64,000 nucleotides of DNA, from contig CAZCTC010000019.1 of the NCBI GenBank assembly GCA_964501335.1, forward strand, positions 1 through 64,000, written 5' to 3'. Source of the DNA: CAZCTC01 sp964501335. GTDB taxonomy: Bacteria; Chloroflexota; Anaerolineae; B4-G1; SLSP01. Positions 8,689 to 17,374 of this stretch are shown in pieces. The notes beneath the pieces are model-generated. The model made no database searches. It was not told where the DNA came from and saw only the letters and a list, made by a program, of their open reading frames with translations. A program made the position numbers and the translations under genes. Position 1 is the first letter of the stretch, and each line of letters opens with the position of its first letter.

Positions 8689-9585
8689 CTATTTCCCCAA
8701 CAGCCCTTCCACAAAAGCCCCACTATCGAAGGGCGCAAAATCATCCACCCCTTCTCCCGTCCCGATAAACCGGATCGGCAACCCCAGCTGATGGCTGATC
8801 GACAGGACCATCCCGCCCTTCGCACTGCCGTCGAGCTTTGCCAGAATGATACCCGTAACCTTCACCGATTTCATAAATTCCCGGGCCTGCAACATCCCAT
8901 TCTGCCCGGTTGTCGCATCCAGCACCAACAGCGTCTCATGCGGGGCCCAGGCCACCCGTTTGGAAATGATCCGGCCCACCTTCTCCAGCTCAGACATCAG
9001 ATTGTGCTGGGTATGCAGCCGCCCGGCTGTATCGATAATCAACGTATTGGCTTTGCGCGACTGCGCCGCTTCCAGCGCCTCATAAGTAATGGCCGCCGGA
9101 TCGCCGCCTTCCTCACCGTGGATTACCGGCACCCCAATCCGCTCGCCCCAGATTCGCAGTTGATCGATGGCAGCCGCCCGGAAAGTATCGCCCGCCGCCA
9201 GGATCACCCGACGGCCCTGTTTTTGCAAATAAGAAGTCAACTTTGCAATGCTGGTCGTCTTACCCGACCCATTGACACCGACAATCAAAACTACCGCCAA
9301 CGGCCAGTTGAGGTTTAAAGGTGCGGGCGTTGAAAACAGAGCCGTCACCTCTTCCCTCAGAATCCGCTGCAAATCGGTCGTTTTGATCAGCCCCTCATCC
9401 CGGGTCCGTTCGCGCAGCTTATTCAGCAGGGCATCGGTCGTTTCTACCCCAACATCGCCCTGAAGCAATAAAGCTTCCAAATCGTCCCAGGTCTCATTGG
9501 TAATATCTCCGGCCCCCAGCATCTGAGCAATCTGGCCAAAGACAGCATTTCGAGTTTTACGCAGGCTATCAAAAATTCCTACCAT
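8689..9585 (-). CDS. ftsY: Signal recognition particle receptor FtsY
   Basis: SRP-type GTPase that docks ribosome-SRP complexes at the membrane for co-translational insertion. 298 residues, containing only the N and G domains; the acidic A domain of enterobacterial FtsY is absent, as in many other phyla. G motifs are visible: GVNGSGKTTSIAKL (G1), DTFRAAA (G2), DTAGR (G3), and AKLDGSAKGG (G4). The C-terminal GEGVDDFAPFD matches the family. The start is the ATG at 9585 with GGAGGG just upstream. It follows the helicase-associated genes by 40 bases and precedes prfB. Confidence 0.96.
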   Translation of the reverse strand: MVGIFDSLRKTRNAVFGQIAQMLGAGDITNETWDDLEALLLQGDVGVETTDALLNKLRERTRDEGLIKTTDLQRILREEVTALFSTPAPLNLNWPLAVVLIVGVNGSGKTTSIAKLTSYLQKQGRRVILAAGDTFRAAAIDQLRIWGERIGVPVIHGEEGGDPAAITYEALEAAQSRKANTLIIDTAGRLHTQHNLMSELEKVGRIISKRVAWAPHETLLVLDATTGQNGMLQAREFMKSVKVTGIILAKLDGSAKGGMVLSISHQLGLPIRFIGTGEGVDDFAPFDSGAFVEGLLGK

Positions 9586-9625
9586 GTAGCCCTCCGAAAA
9601 GATTATAACCCAGCGAAAAGGAGCG

Positions 9626-11866
9626 TCAAGAATTCCGCCACCATTCTCCCATCGTGATCTCCACTCCCAGTTCCTGCAACATCAACTGGACTTCCGACCA
9701 ATGTCTCTCTTCCACAAAGGCCAGCGACTGACCGTCCGCCCCCCCCGCCAGAGGGTGCAACCAGCGGCGCAGCCGGTTATCCACCCCCCGCAGCTCCTGC
9801 AACGCCGCATCGCTCTCAAAAGCCATCACCATCAACCGGGACGTCTGCGCCCGGCCGTAATGCGCGCTCCATAACTTCAGCCGCCGAACCCACCCCGCAT
9901 CCAATGTCGCCCCGGTGAGATTCTCGATCAGCGCCACAATTTCCGGCGCCGTCATCCCGGCGCGAATGGCCATCCGCACGCTTTCCGCCGTCAACTGCCA
10001 GCTGCCATCCGGCTGCTCAATCGCAATTCGCCGCACCATCCCCGTGCTGTACAGGCTGGGCAAAGGATGCCGGGGCCGCAGGCTGCCCTCTTCCCAATAC
10101 ATACTCCGCGGCAAATCCTGTTCCGGCCCTGCCGAAAAAGCCGGCAGCAGCTTTTTCTCCCATAACCGGGATTCCACCTCAGCCTGATCGGCCCGCCGCA
10201 TCCACGCCGTACGCCCGTCCAATCGGTGCAACAGACCGCGCAGCTCCTCTACGGCCAGCAATTCATCCAGCAAGGCTTCGCGATCGACCTGCAAAATGCT
10301 TACCTGATGGTGAAAAATCAGCCGCTCATACTGCCCCTGCCATTCCTGCAGTGTCCGCTCCACATTCTGCGGCAGTTGCTGCCCGGTAACCTTTTGCAGG
10401 AAAGCCAGCACGGCCCCGATAGAATCCCCACTGCGCAGCGCGGCATAAATGCTCGGGCGCGTCAGATGATATTCAATCACACCGTCCTGAAATTTAATCC
10501 GCTCCGCAATGCGCTCCAACGCCGCCAGATCGGCCAACGGTACGGGTCCCAAGGCCAGCACCTGAAAATCCGGTTGTAAAACCACCTGCCCCCGTCCCCC
10601 TTCACTCGGCGGGAAAGGTTCTCCACCAAAAACCGAACGCCCCAACGCCGAAAAACGCACCCCGATCGGCCGCTCCTCATCCGCAACGCCGAAGCCCAGC
10701 TCCAATAGTCCCATAAGAACCAGGGGACGCAAAAGATCGATCACCGCTTTAAATTCCGCTTCCCAAACCTTGGCACGGATTCCGGTGCGCTGCTGTTCGT
10801 TGTACCATTGCACATTCAGCAACTGCTCAAAGTCGGCACTGAGCAAAAACCCCCCCGTCCGTCCCTGATTGGCCAGCGTGACAAAGAGATCGCAAGAAAA
10901 CCAGTTCTCCAGCTTCATCTTTCCCAACAAAGCCATCAACTGCTCGCGCATCTCGATAAAATCGCTGAATTCCAGATAACGATACATATAATATCCGGCC
11001 TGAGCGATCGCATCCAGATCGACATGCGGGAAAATATTGGCATCCACATAAGCCTGTAGCAGAGTTTTCATCTGTTCCGGCAGGCTCTGCAACCAAAACC
11101 GCAGCCCCACTCGATCGTCGGCCGCCGCAATGAGATCCCCCTGAATGACCAGCAAATCCATAGCCACCAGGAATTCATACAACATGGAGATCAGATCCTC
11201 ATGCTCTTCCAGCGTAAGCCCCACGCCCCCGGCAATCCGGCGCAAATCGCGCTTGCCGATGCCGCCCGACGACAGACGCTTACAGGGCTGCCGGCGGATC
11301 TCCGACCAGATCAAAAAAAGACGGCGGAGAAATTGCTCCCCATTGCCGCTTTCCAGCCGCACCACCGGAAGCGCCGGCTTCTTCCCTGATCCCGCCACTT
11401 CCGTCGACTTCTTCCAATGCTGTCGGGAAAGGACCTTCTGGACTTCCGGCGGAATCCCGACCACATGCAAATAGTCAAAGCCGCGCCGATTCGTACCCGG
11501 GCGCGGCTCGCCAAAATTGAAAATTAACCCCAGATGGAGCAAGGGCAACAGTCGGCGATTGATAAAGCCTTGCGCCCCCACATCGCCGGCAAACTCTACC
11601 GACAATACGCCGGAATTGACCAACGGCAGCAACAGATCCTCGATCGCCATCTCTCCCTTGTTTTGCAACAACAAATCCAACACCATCTGTTGAAAAGGAT
11701 CCAACGACTGAGGTAGATTCGGCAAACTGGCATAATCCACAATCACCTTGCTCAACGCCGCGCCCAAACTGGTCTTGTTGAGTCCCCCGCCGACCCCCAG
11801 CGCCGTGCCGATCTGTTTTAAAGCTTCAAAGCTGTAATTGTCCAGGGCGGTACGTAATGTTTCCAC
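9626..11866 (-). CDS. Large helicase-associated-domain protein beside XPB (second of pair)
   Basis: 746 residues, GTG start at 11866 directly abutting the TGA of the upstream gene (TGAGTG), so translation is likely coupled. Residues about 435-540 contain VVLQPDFQVLALGPVPLADL, then FQDGVIEYHLTRPSIYAALR and an AFLQKVTGQQLPQNV motif. This matches the helicase-conserved C-terminal domain (Helicase_C_3 type) that is often encoded next to bacterial XPB helicases, for example beside mycobacterial ercc3. The remainder is helical with winged-helix-like segments and no recognisable catalytic motif. It probably works with the XPB helicase of this locus in DNA repair or transcription-linked processing; this is inferred from context. 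Confidence 0.7.
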   Translation of the reverse strand: METLRTALDNYSFEALKQIGTALGVGGGLNKTSLGAALSKVIVDYASLPNLPQSLDPFQQMVLDLLLQNKGEMAIEDLLLPLVNSGVLSVEFAGDVGAQGFINRRLLPLLHLGLIFNFGEPRPGTNRRGFDYLHVVGIPPEVQKVLSRQHWKKSTEVAGSGKKPALPVVRLESGNGEQFLRRLFLIWSEIRRQPCKRLSSGGIGKRDLRRIAGGVGLTLEEHEDLISMLYEFLVAMDLLVIQGDLIAAADDRVGLRFWLQSLPEQMKTLLQAYVDANIFPHVDLDAIAQAGYYMYRYLEFSDFIEMREQLMALLGKMKLENWFSCDLFVTLANQGRTGGFLLSADFEQLLNVQWYNEQQRTGIRAKVWEAEFKAVIDLLRPLVLMGLLELGFGVADEERPIGVRFSALGRSVFGGEPFPPSEGGRGQVVLQPDFQVLALGPVPLADLAALERIAERIKFQDGVIEYHLTRPSIYAALRSGDSIGAVLAFLQKVTGQQLPQNVERTLQEWQGQYERLIFHHQVSILQVDREALLDELLAVEELRGLLHRLDGRTAWMRRADQAEVESRLWEKKLLPAFSAGPEQDLPRSMYWEEGSLRPRHPLPSLYSTGMVRRIAIEQPDGSWQLTAESVRMAIRAGMTAPEIVALIENLTGATLDAGWVRRLKLWSAHYGRAQTSRLMVMAFESDAALQELRGVDNRLRRWLHPLAGGADGQSLAFVEERHWSEVQLMLQELGVEITMGEWWRNS

Positions 11867-13804
11867 TCAGTCTTCCTCTTTCGGCATGTAGCCTCGGGCC
11901 TGGAGCAACTTGATCAGGGTGGGTGTCTGGCTGCGGTCCAGCAAAGCCGCCCGGGGTGTCACCGTCCCTAACAACGCCTGCCGGAATTCCGGCAGGGCTG
12001 CCTGCAATTCCTGCAGAGCAAACTCATCCCGCAACAACAACACAGTCTGCCCGGGATAAAGCCGCAGATGTCCATAACGATCCCACCAGTAACGCCACCA
12101 CTGCTTCAAATCCGGCGGCGCATCAAACCCCGCCGCCGCCGCCCAATGACGCGCCAGCGTTTCCGGCGTCTCCCCGGCTTCAAAAGTCGCATGGAGCCGG
12201 CGCGCATTGAAATGATACCGCAACGCCTTCCCCAACACACCGGCCGGGTCGGACCACCGTTGCACCTGATAAAGCACGCCGGACGGCACCGGAGGCATCA
12301 ACAACAACGCTTCTTCTTCCACAAAAAACTTAACCGCCAGTTCTCCCTGCCAGACAATCTCCGGCATCGGCATATGGAACTGCCGTTCCAGAATAAGATC
12401 CTGCAAATGATGTAATCTGAAAGCCAGCGGCCCCGCCTCCAACGGCGTCACATCGACCACTCCTAACAGATTCAGCGGACCGCGCAACAAATTTTCCAGA
12501 TAGAATTTTAAAAACCCGGGCCACCCGTCCTGCGTCGTCAACGTCAGCACTTCATGCAGCGGCAAACTCTCCGGAGAAGGGAAAAAATCCGCCAGCCCTT
12601 CCAATACTTTGGTCGCAGAAAGCCAGACATCCGCCGGCAGAAAAGCCAGAATTCCCAGGACATTCTGCCGCAGGGCATATTGTAACTGTCCCATCGTCGA
12701 ATTGAAGGTGGTGCCGGTGTTCCAATATTTCCGATAGGTCCACAGCGCCTGCATTTTACCGACTCGCCACGCCGGCCAGAATCCATCCCAATGCCCCATA
12801 AACCGATAAGACTGAAACAAAGCCCAGGCCTGATTTTCAGGAGGCAAAGCCAGGAACCGCGCCGCCAGTTCACGGTCCACCCGCACGGGATTTCCCAGGG
12901 TCAAAATCCGGGCCACCAACAGCAAATTGAAAAGAAATTCGCTGCGCTCCGGCGTCAACCCTAAAACCTCTTCCCAGCGTTGCAAAGTCGCCGTTTCCAA
13001 CAAAGGCGCCGGCGGCATCACCTCAATCCGGCCTTGCGAGGGGGCATTTTTGGCCCCAAACGAGGTATACGAACGTAAACTCTCCTCCGTCGGCGTAATC
13101 CCCACCAGAAAGCTCAACGGATGGTTGGGACCGGGCTGCCAGACCATTGCCAGCTTCGGCGTCAGCGGCTCAGACTGAATCAACTGCAACAGCTGCTGCG
13201 TCTGCAAGACTAACGTATGAGGATCGCCCAAGATTGCCGGAGAAAGTTCTCGCCCCGGCTGGTTTTCTCCCACCGACAGCGGCGGCAACCGGCGCACAAT
13301 CTCATCCAACAGCACAAATCGTTCTCCGCCATGCGAAACCACCCCCAGGCCCAATTCACCCAGCCGGTTGTGAATTCTCCGCGCATCCCCATCCGGCGCT
13401 TTAAAAGGCAAATTCTCCCCGGTCTGGGCCCCTTTCAACGGCCGGCTGTAATTCCACATCAACATCAGGGAAAAGAACGCACGTTCTTCCGGCAACAACT
13501 GAGCCACAGCCTGCTCCAATCGCTCCGGATCCAACAACCGATCCACATACATCCGCGCCAGATCCGCCCGGCTACGCCCCACCGGATGCCCGCCCATATT
13601 TTGAATGGCATCCCGCAGCTCCGCCACCGGCCAGCCCTGCTCGATAATGGAATCCACCAGCTCCGCCGTCTTGTGGACCGGATTCAGCCAGAACACAGGC
13701 CGATTTCCGGTATCGCTGAGCGTCACCGGAGTCAGGCGATACCCCAACGCCTCTTGAGCCGGCGTCAACCCCGCAGAGGTAACAGGCATTTCCGCTTTCC
13801 CCAT
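11867..13804 (-). CDS. Large uncharacterised protein of the XPB-associated cluster (first of pair)
   Basis: 645 residues, ATG at 13804. The N-terminus (AELVDSIIEQGWPVAELRDAI) resembles helical regions of helicase-associated proteins. No nuclease, ATPase or membrane motif is visible. Its stop codon directly abuts the GTG start of the next gene, which does carry a recognisable Helicase_C_3-like domain, so the two products probably act together. It may be a diverged paralogue of that neighbour; a profile comparison would decide. A strong hairpin lies between it and the XPB gene upstream. Confidence 0.6.
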   Translation of the reverse strand: MGKAEMPVTSAGLTPAQEALGYRLTPVTLSDTGNRPVFWLNPVHKTAELVDSIIEQGWPVAELRDAIQNMGGHPVGRSRADLARMYVDRLLDPERLEQAVAQLLPEERAFFSLMLMWNYSRPLKGAQTGENLPFKAPDGDARRIHNRLGELGLGVVSHGGERFVLLDEIVRRLPPLSVGENQPGRELSPAILGDPHTLVLQTQQLLQLIQSEPLTPKLAMVWQPGPNHPLSFLVGITPTEESLRSYTSFGAKNAPSQGRIEVMPPAPLLETATLQRWEEVLGLTPERSEFLFNLLLVARILTLGNPVRVDRELAARFLALPPENQAWALFQSYRFMGHWDGFWPAWRVGKMQALWTYRKYWNTGTTFNSTMGQLQYALRQNVLGILAFLPADVWLSATKVLEGLADFFPSPESLPLHEVLTLTTQDGWPGFLKFYLENLLRGPLNLLGVVDVTPLEAGPLAFRLHHLQDLILERQFHMPMPEIVWQGELAVKFFVEEEALLLMPPVPSGVLYQVQRWSDPAGVLGKALRYHFNARRLHATFEAGETPETLARHWAAAAGFDAPPDLKQWWRYWWDRYGHLRLYPGQTVLLLRDEFALQELQAALPEFRQALLGTVTPRAALLDRSQTPTLIKLLQARGYMPKEED

Positions 13805-13836
13805 AATCTAATCCTCTACCAAGCATACCGGCGTTA

Positions 13837-13874
13837 ACAAAAGCGTCCTGGTCGGTTCACCAGGACGCTTTTGT
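13837..13874. terminator. Bidirectional hairpin after the XPB gene
   Basis: ACAAAAGCGTCCTGGT (13837-13852) and ACCAGGACGCTTTTGT (13859-13874) are perfect arms around a 6-nt loop. The minus-strand transcript ends the stem with a TTTT tract. It falls between XPB and the two helicase-associated genes and may uncouple their transcription. Confidence 0.75.
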
Positions 13875-13917
13875 CGGCAGTCAATCAAAATCAACCCACT
13901 CCCATGCGCCGGGTTAA

Positions 13918-15669
13918 TTAACCTGAATGTTCTTTAGAACTGGAATCCGGCAACAGCGCAGGAATCTCATCCTCATACAGAATAATGTAATGGTAGCCCT
14001 GCTCCGTTAAGAAACGCTGACGATTGGTGCTGAAATCCTGATCGATCGTCTCTTTGCTGACCAGAGAATAGAAATAAGCCTGGCGGCCATCCTTCTTCGG
14101 CCGCAAAATCCGCCCTAACCGTTGCGCCTCTTCCTGTCGGGAACCAAAAGTTCCCGAAATTTGAATCGCAATGTTCGCATCAGGCAGATCGATCGAGAAA
14201 TTGGCCACTTTAGAAACCACCAGCGCCTTGATCTCACCCTCACGGAAAGCTTCGTAAAGCCGTTCCCGCTCTTTAGTGGGAGTTTCCCCGGTGATCAACG
14301 GCAAATTATAACGTTTGGAAACCCGCTCCAGCTGCTCCAGATACATCCCAATCACCAGAACGTTGTCGTTCCGATGATGTTCCAACAATTGATCCAGAAT
14401 CTGAAATTTATTCCGGCTCTGCGCCGCCAGAGGATACTTCTCCTGCTGTTCGGCAATCACATACGCCAGACGCGCCTCATCATCCAACGGAATACGAACC
14501 TCGTAACAAACCGCCGGAGCGATCCACCCCTGGCGTTCCAGATTGCGCCAGGGCACATCGTACTTCTTCGGGCCGATCAGCGAAAAAACATCTTCTTCCC
14601 GACCGTCCTCCCGCACCAGCGTCGCAGTCAATCCCAGACGACGCCGGGCCTGAATCTCAGCCGTAATCCGGAAAACCGGCGCCGGCAACAAATGGACCTC
14701 ATCATAGACAATCAATCCCCAATCGGCCTGATTGAAAATTCCAAAATTGGGGAACTCTTCTTCCAAAGGCAGGCTTTTCCCCTTCGTTCCCTTTTTACGA
14801 TGGGTCAAAATCTGATAGCTGGCAATCGTCACGGGACGGATCTCTTTCAACTCTCCCGTATATTCCCCGATCTGATCGGCCGTCAGCGTGGTTTTGTCCA
14901 GCAATTCCTCCCGCCACTGATGCGCCGCCACGGTGCTGGGAGTCAAAATCAACGTATTCGTGCCCACCTCAGCAATGGCCGCCATCCCCACGATCGTTTT
15001 ACCGGCACCGCAGGGCAGCACAATGACGCCGCAACCTCCCGCATCGGAACCTTCCGCCCAAAATACATGGGCCGCTTCCTTCTGATAGTCACGGATATTG
15101 AATGAAAGTCCACTCCGGCTGATCTGCCGCAATTCCACATCCAGAGGCGCCCCGTCAATATATCCGACCAGATCTTCCGGCGGATATCCCGACTTGACCA
15201 GGGCCTGCTTGACATGGCCCCGGCGCGCGGCCGGCACTAATAAGGTATGGGGCCCTAACCGCCCCAACAAATAGGGCTTAAGATGGCGGCTGCGTTCCAG
15301 CTCCATCAACAATAACGAATCATCCGAAACCAACCGCAACCGGTTGGAATCTTCCGGATCGCGCACCAACCGTACCCGGCCGTAACGCCCGATCGCTTCG
15401 CGGATTTCCACCACAACATTGTCGGGCACCGGATACTTGGAATAACGGGCCAACCCGGCCACAATTTCTTCCGCCGAAAGCCCCGCCGAAGCGGCATTCC
15501 ATAAAGAAAGCGAGCTGATCCGATAAGTATGGATATACTCCGGGCTTTTTTCCAGCTCGGCGAAACGGGCTAAGAGGTCACGCGCCGACTCATAGTCGGC
15601 ATTATTGACCTCCAGCAGGACCGTCCGGTCCCCTTGAACGATTATGGGTGCTTGATTACGGTATTCCAC
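13918..15669 (-). CDS. XPB/Ssl2-family SF2 DNA helicase
   Basis: ATP-dependent 3'-5' DNA helicase/translocase related to eukaryotic TFIIH subunit XPB. 583 residues, GTG start at 15669. Residues 1-150 are the N-terminal helicase-associated domain (IIVQGDRTVLLEVNN ... LSLWNAASAGLSAEEIVAGL). The motor follows: Walker A LPCGAGKTIVGM, motif II YDEVHLLPAP, motif III LGLTATLVRED with the adjacent REED sequence characteristic of XPB, and motif VI AQRLGRILRPKKDGR. The thumb region ends with YFYSLVSKETIDQDFSTNRQ. The next two genes on the strand encode helicase-associated proteins. Likely roles are DNA repair or transcription-linked remodelling; the exact role in bacteria is not settled. Confidence 0.93.
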   Translation of the reverse strand: MEYRNQAPIIVQGDRTVLLEVNNADYESARDLLARFAELEKSPEYIHTYRISSLSLWNAASAGLSAEEIVAGLARYSKYPVPDNVVVEIREAIGRYGRVRLVRDPEDSNRLRLVSDDSLLLMELERSRHLKPYLLGRLGPHTLLVPAARRGHVKQALVKSGYPPEDLVGYIDGAPLDVELRQISRSGLSFNIRDYQKEAAHVFWAEGSDAGGCGVIVLPCGAGKTIVGMAAIAEVGTNTLILTPSTVAAHQWREELLDKTTLTADQIGEYTGELKEIRPVTIASYQILTHRKKGTKGKSLPLEEEFPNFGIFNQADWGLIVYDEVHLLPAPVFRITAEIQARRRLGLTATLVREDGREEDVFSLIGPKKYDVPWRNLERQGWIAPAVCYEVRIPLDDEARLAYVIAEQQEKYPLAAQSRNKFQILDQLLEHHRNDNVLVIGMYLEQLERVSKRYNLPLITGETPTKERERLYEAFREGEIKALVVSKVANFSIDLPDANIAIQISGTFGSRQEEAQRLGRILRPKKDGRQAYFYSLVSKETIDQDFSTNRQRFLTEQGYHYIILYEDEIPALLPDSSSKEHSG

Positions 15670-15756
15670 AGCGGATTATTTTACCTCAAAGCTGCCCCTC
15701 CGTCAATCTCTGAAAAAATCCCCCGGCGGTCCCCCTTACCTCTCTCTCGCCAGGAT

Positions 15757-15895
15757 TTTTAACGCAGCGCCGCAGAGTTGCAAAGACGCAGAGCCCAAGA
15801 AAAATAAATCTTCCTCTGCGCCGCGCTGCGATCTGCGTTGCAATCTCTTTTTCTTCCCAATCTCCTCCCCCTCTTCTCTGTGCTCTCTGCGCCTC
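15757..15895. repeat. CGCAGAG-rich imperfect inverted repeats
   Basis: This stretch lies between XPB and the xylose regulator. It alternates AACGCAGCGCCGCAGAG, AAAGACGCAGAG, CTCTGCGCCGCGCTGCG, ATCTGCGTTGCAATCTC and CTCTGTGCTCTCTGCGCC. The left and right halves are imperfect reverse complements. Such GCAGAG/CTCTGCG elements are familiar as non-coding dispersed repeats in several phyla. Open frames here have no start-site support. Confidence 0.6.
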
Positions 15896-15977
15896 GGGGT
15901 GAACTCGCTTTTCCCTCTCCCAGAAAGCAAAGCCCCGCTTTTTCCTGAAAACGCTCCCACAAAACCTCTTCTCGGGG

Positions 15978-16026
15978 TTGACTTTTTCTAAAAAGGCCCC
16001 ATAATACGAATTGGAAGCGCTTCCAA
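15978..16026 (+). promoter_or_regulatory. Promoter with LacI-family operator O1
   Basis: TTGACT (15978-15983), an 18-nt spacer and TAATAC (16002-16007) form a sigma70-type promoter. The perfect 16-bp palindrome TTGGAAGCGCTTCCAA (16011-16026) covers the expected start of transcription. The GGAAGCGCTTCC core is a classic LacI/GalR-family operator with a central CG, so a repressor bound here would block transcription of the xylose locus. Confidence 0.8.
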
Positions 16027-16061
16027 CCAAAAATTCCTCCCCGCGAACCTTTTTGAGAATA

Positions 16062-16094
16062 TTGACATGGGGATAGACTTGGGAGCGCTTCCAA
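16062..16094 (+). promoter_or_regulatory. Second LacI-family operator O2 with TTGACA box
   Basis: TTGGGAGCGCTTCCAA (16079-16094) is the O1 palindrome with one changed base. Its centre is 68 bp from that of O1. TTGACA lies at 16062-16067, but I see no good -10 element at the usual distance, so this may be an auxiliary operator used for looping rather than a separate promoter. Confidence 0.65.
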
Positions 16095-16115
16095 TAAAAA
16101 GCTTGATTTTCCCTA

Positions 16116-16180
16116 TTGACTTTTTTTAAGAAATCGGTAATAATACCGGTAACGTTACCGGGAAGGTTACCGGTATTATT
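16116..16180 (+). promoter_or_regulatory. Promoter with a different operator type (O3) before the LacI gene
   Basis: TTGACT (16116-16121), 16 nt and TAATAA (16138-16143) make a plausible promoter for the regulator gene. Two nested inverted repeats overlap the -10 box and start site. CCGGTAACGTTACCGG (16146-16161) is a perfect palindrome. AATAATACCGGTAAC (16139-16153) is repeated inverted at 16166-16180. The core differs from O1/O2, so either this regulator recognises two sequences or a second LacI-family protein acts here. Confidence 0.7.
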
Positions 16181-16226
16181 ACCGGCACTGCCGGGCGGCC
16201 CACCATTTGCTCTCAACAGGTCTTCG

Positions 16227-17243
16227 ATGCGTAATAAAAAACACGTGGTTACAATTCAAGATGTCGCTCAGGCAGCCAATGTCTCCGTCTCCACGGTGTC
16301 ACGGGTCCTGAACGGCAAAGTCGATGTGGCCCCTGAAACCCAAAACCGGATTCAGGAAGTCATTGAGCAATTGGGCTATACCTCCAGCCTGGCGGCCCGC
16401 AGCATGCGCAGCCATCGGACCAATCTGATCGGCATGGTCCTGCCGGATATCGCCTACCCTTTTTCCATCGAAGTGATGCGCGGCGTCAATCGCGCCATTG
16501 CCGCCCTGGATTACGATCTCCTGGTTTACACCACGGGCGATGTGCGCAAACACAGCACAGCCTCTCATGAACAACAGTATGTTTCATTGCTCAGCAATTC
16601 GATTACCGACGGGGTGATTATTGTCGCGCCCGTGGCCGTCGATTTCGTCACCTACGCCCCCATCGTCTCCGTCGATCCGGCCACCCATAATCCCAACTAC
16701 CCCGCGGTTCATGCCACCAATTATGAAGGTGCCCGGGACGCCATGAATTATCTCATCAATCTGGGGCACACCCGCATTGCCTATATCTCCGGCCGCGCTG
16801 AACTGGTAAGTTCAGCGCGACGTTTGAAAGGTTATCGCGAAGCCCTCCAACAGGCCGGCCTCCCGGTGGATGAAAGCCTGATCGCTCACGGCGACTACAC
16901 GACCGAAACCGCCATTAAATGTACCCGCGAATTGCTGGTGCATAACATTCCGCCTACCGCGATCTTCGCGGCCAATGACCAATCGGCCCTGGGCGTCTTT
17001 ATTGCCGCCAAAGAAATGGGATTCCGAATCCCGGAAGATCTCTCCGTCATCGGCTTCGATAATATCGCCGAGGCCAGTTACCTGAATCTCACCACCATCG
17101 ACCAGTACATCCCGGAAATGGGCTATACCGCCATCCAGATGCTTCTGCAATTGATCAAAGGGGAACCGCTCGATTCCCAGGTCCGCAAAGTCCAAACGCA
17201 ACTGGTCGTCCGGGGTTCCTGTCAGGCCCCCGCGCCGCGTTGA
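16227..17243 (+). CDS. LacI-family transcriptional regulator of the xylose locus
   Basis: 338 residues. The N-terminal helix-turn-helix and hinge are clear: VTIQDVAQAANVSVSTVSRV, then the asparagine-glycine hinge start. The rest is a periplasmic-binding-protein-like sensor domain (NLIGMVLPDIAYPFSIEVMR; TAIFAANDQSALGVF; LSVIGFDNIAEASY). The start is the ATG at 16227, because this gives the canonical LacI N-terminus; a frame continuing upstream runs through the operators. It is the first gene before the sugar ABC genes, 130 bases upstream of them. It probably represses the locus until a xylose-derived sugar binds; this is inferred from family and context. Confidence 0.93.
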   Translation: MRNKKHVVTIQDVAQAANVSVSTVSRVLNGKVDVAPETQNRIQEVIEQLGYTSSLAARSMRSHRTNLIGMVLPDIAYPFSIEVMRGVNRAIAALDYDLLVYTTGDVRKHSTASHEQQYVSLLSNSITDGVIIVAPVAVDFVTYAPIVSVDPATHNPNYPAVHATNYEGARDAMNYLINLGHTRIAYISGRAELVSSARRLKGYREALQQAGLPVDESLIAHGDYTTETAIKCTRELLVHNIPPTAIFAANDQSALGVFIAAKEMGFRIPEDLSVIGFDNIAEASYLNLTTIDQYIPEMGYTAIQMLLQLIKGEPLDSQVRKVQTQLVVRGSCQAPAPR

Positions 17244-17374
17244 TTGAATTAAATGGCGATCTTCTCGCTCTAGCCAAATTGAATAATTGAGGAGGTTAAC
17301 CGAACAGAAAATCTATCCAAAGCTCTCAGTAGTAAATATTTTTATTCAAATTTTAATACCTTAAGGAGAAGAAG

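Noticed and set aside
15686..16216. Open frame opposite the LacI operators
   Set aside because: It crosses the promoter-operator cluster and the CGCAGAG repeats, has no start-site support and no family resemblance.
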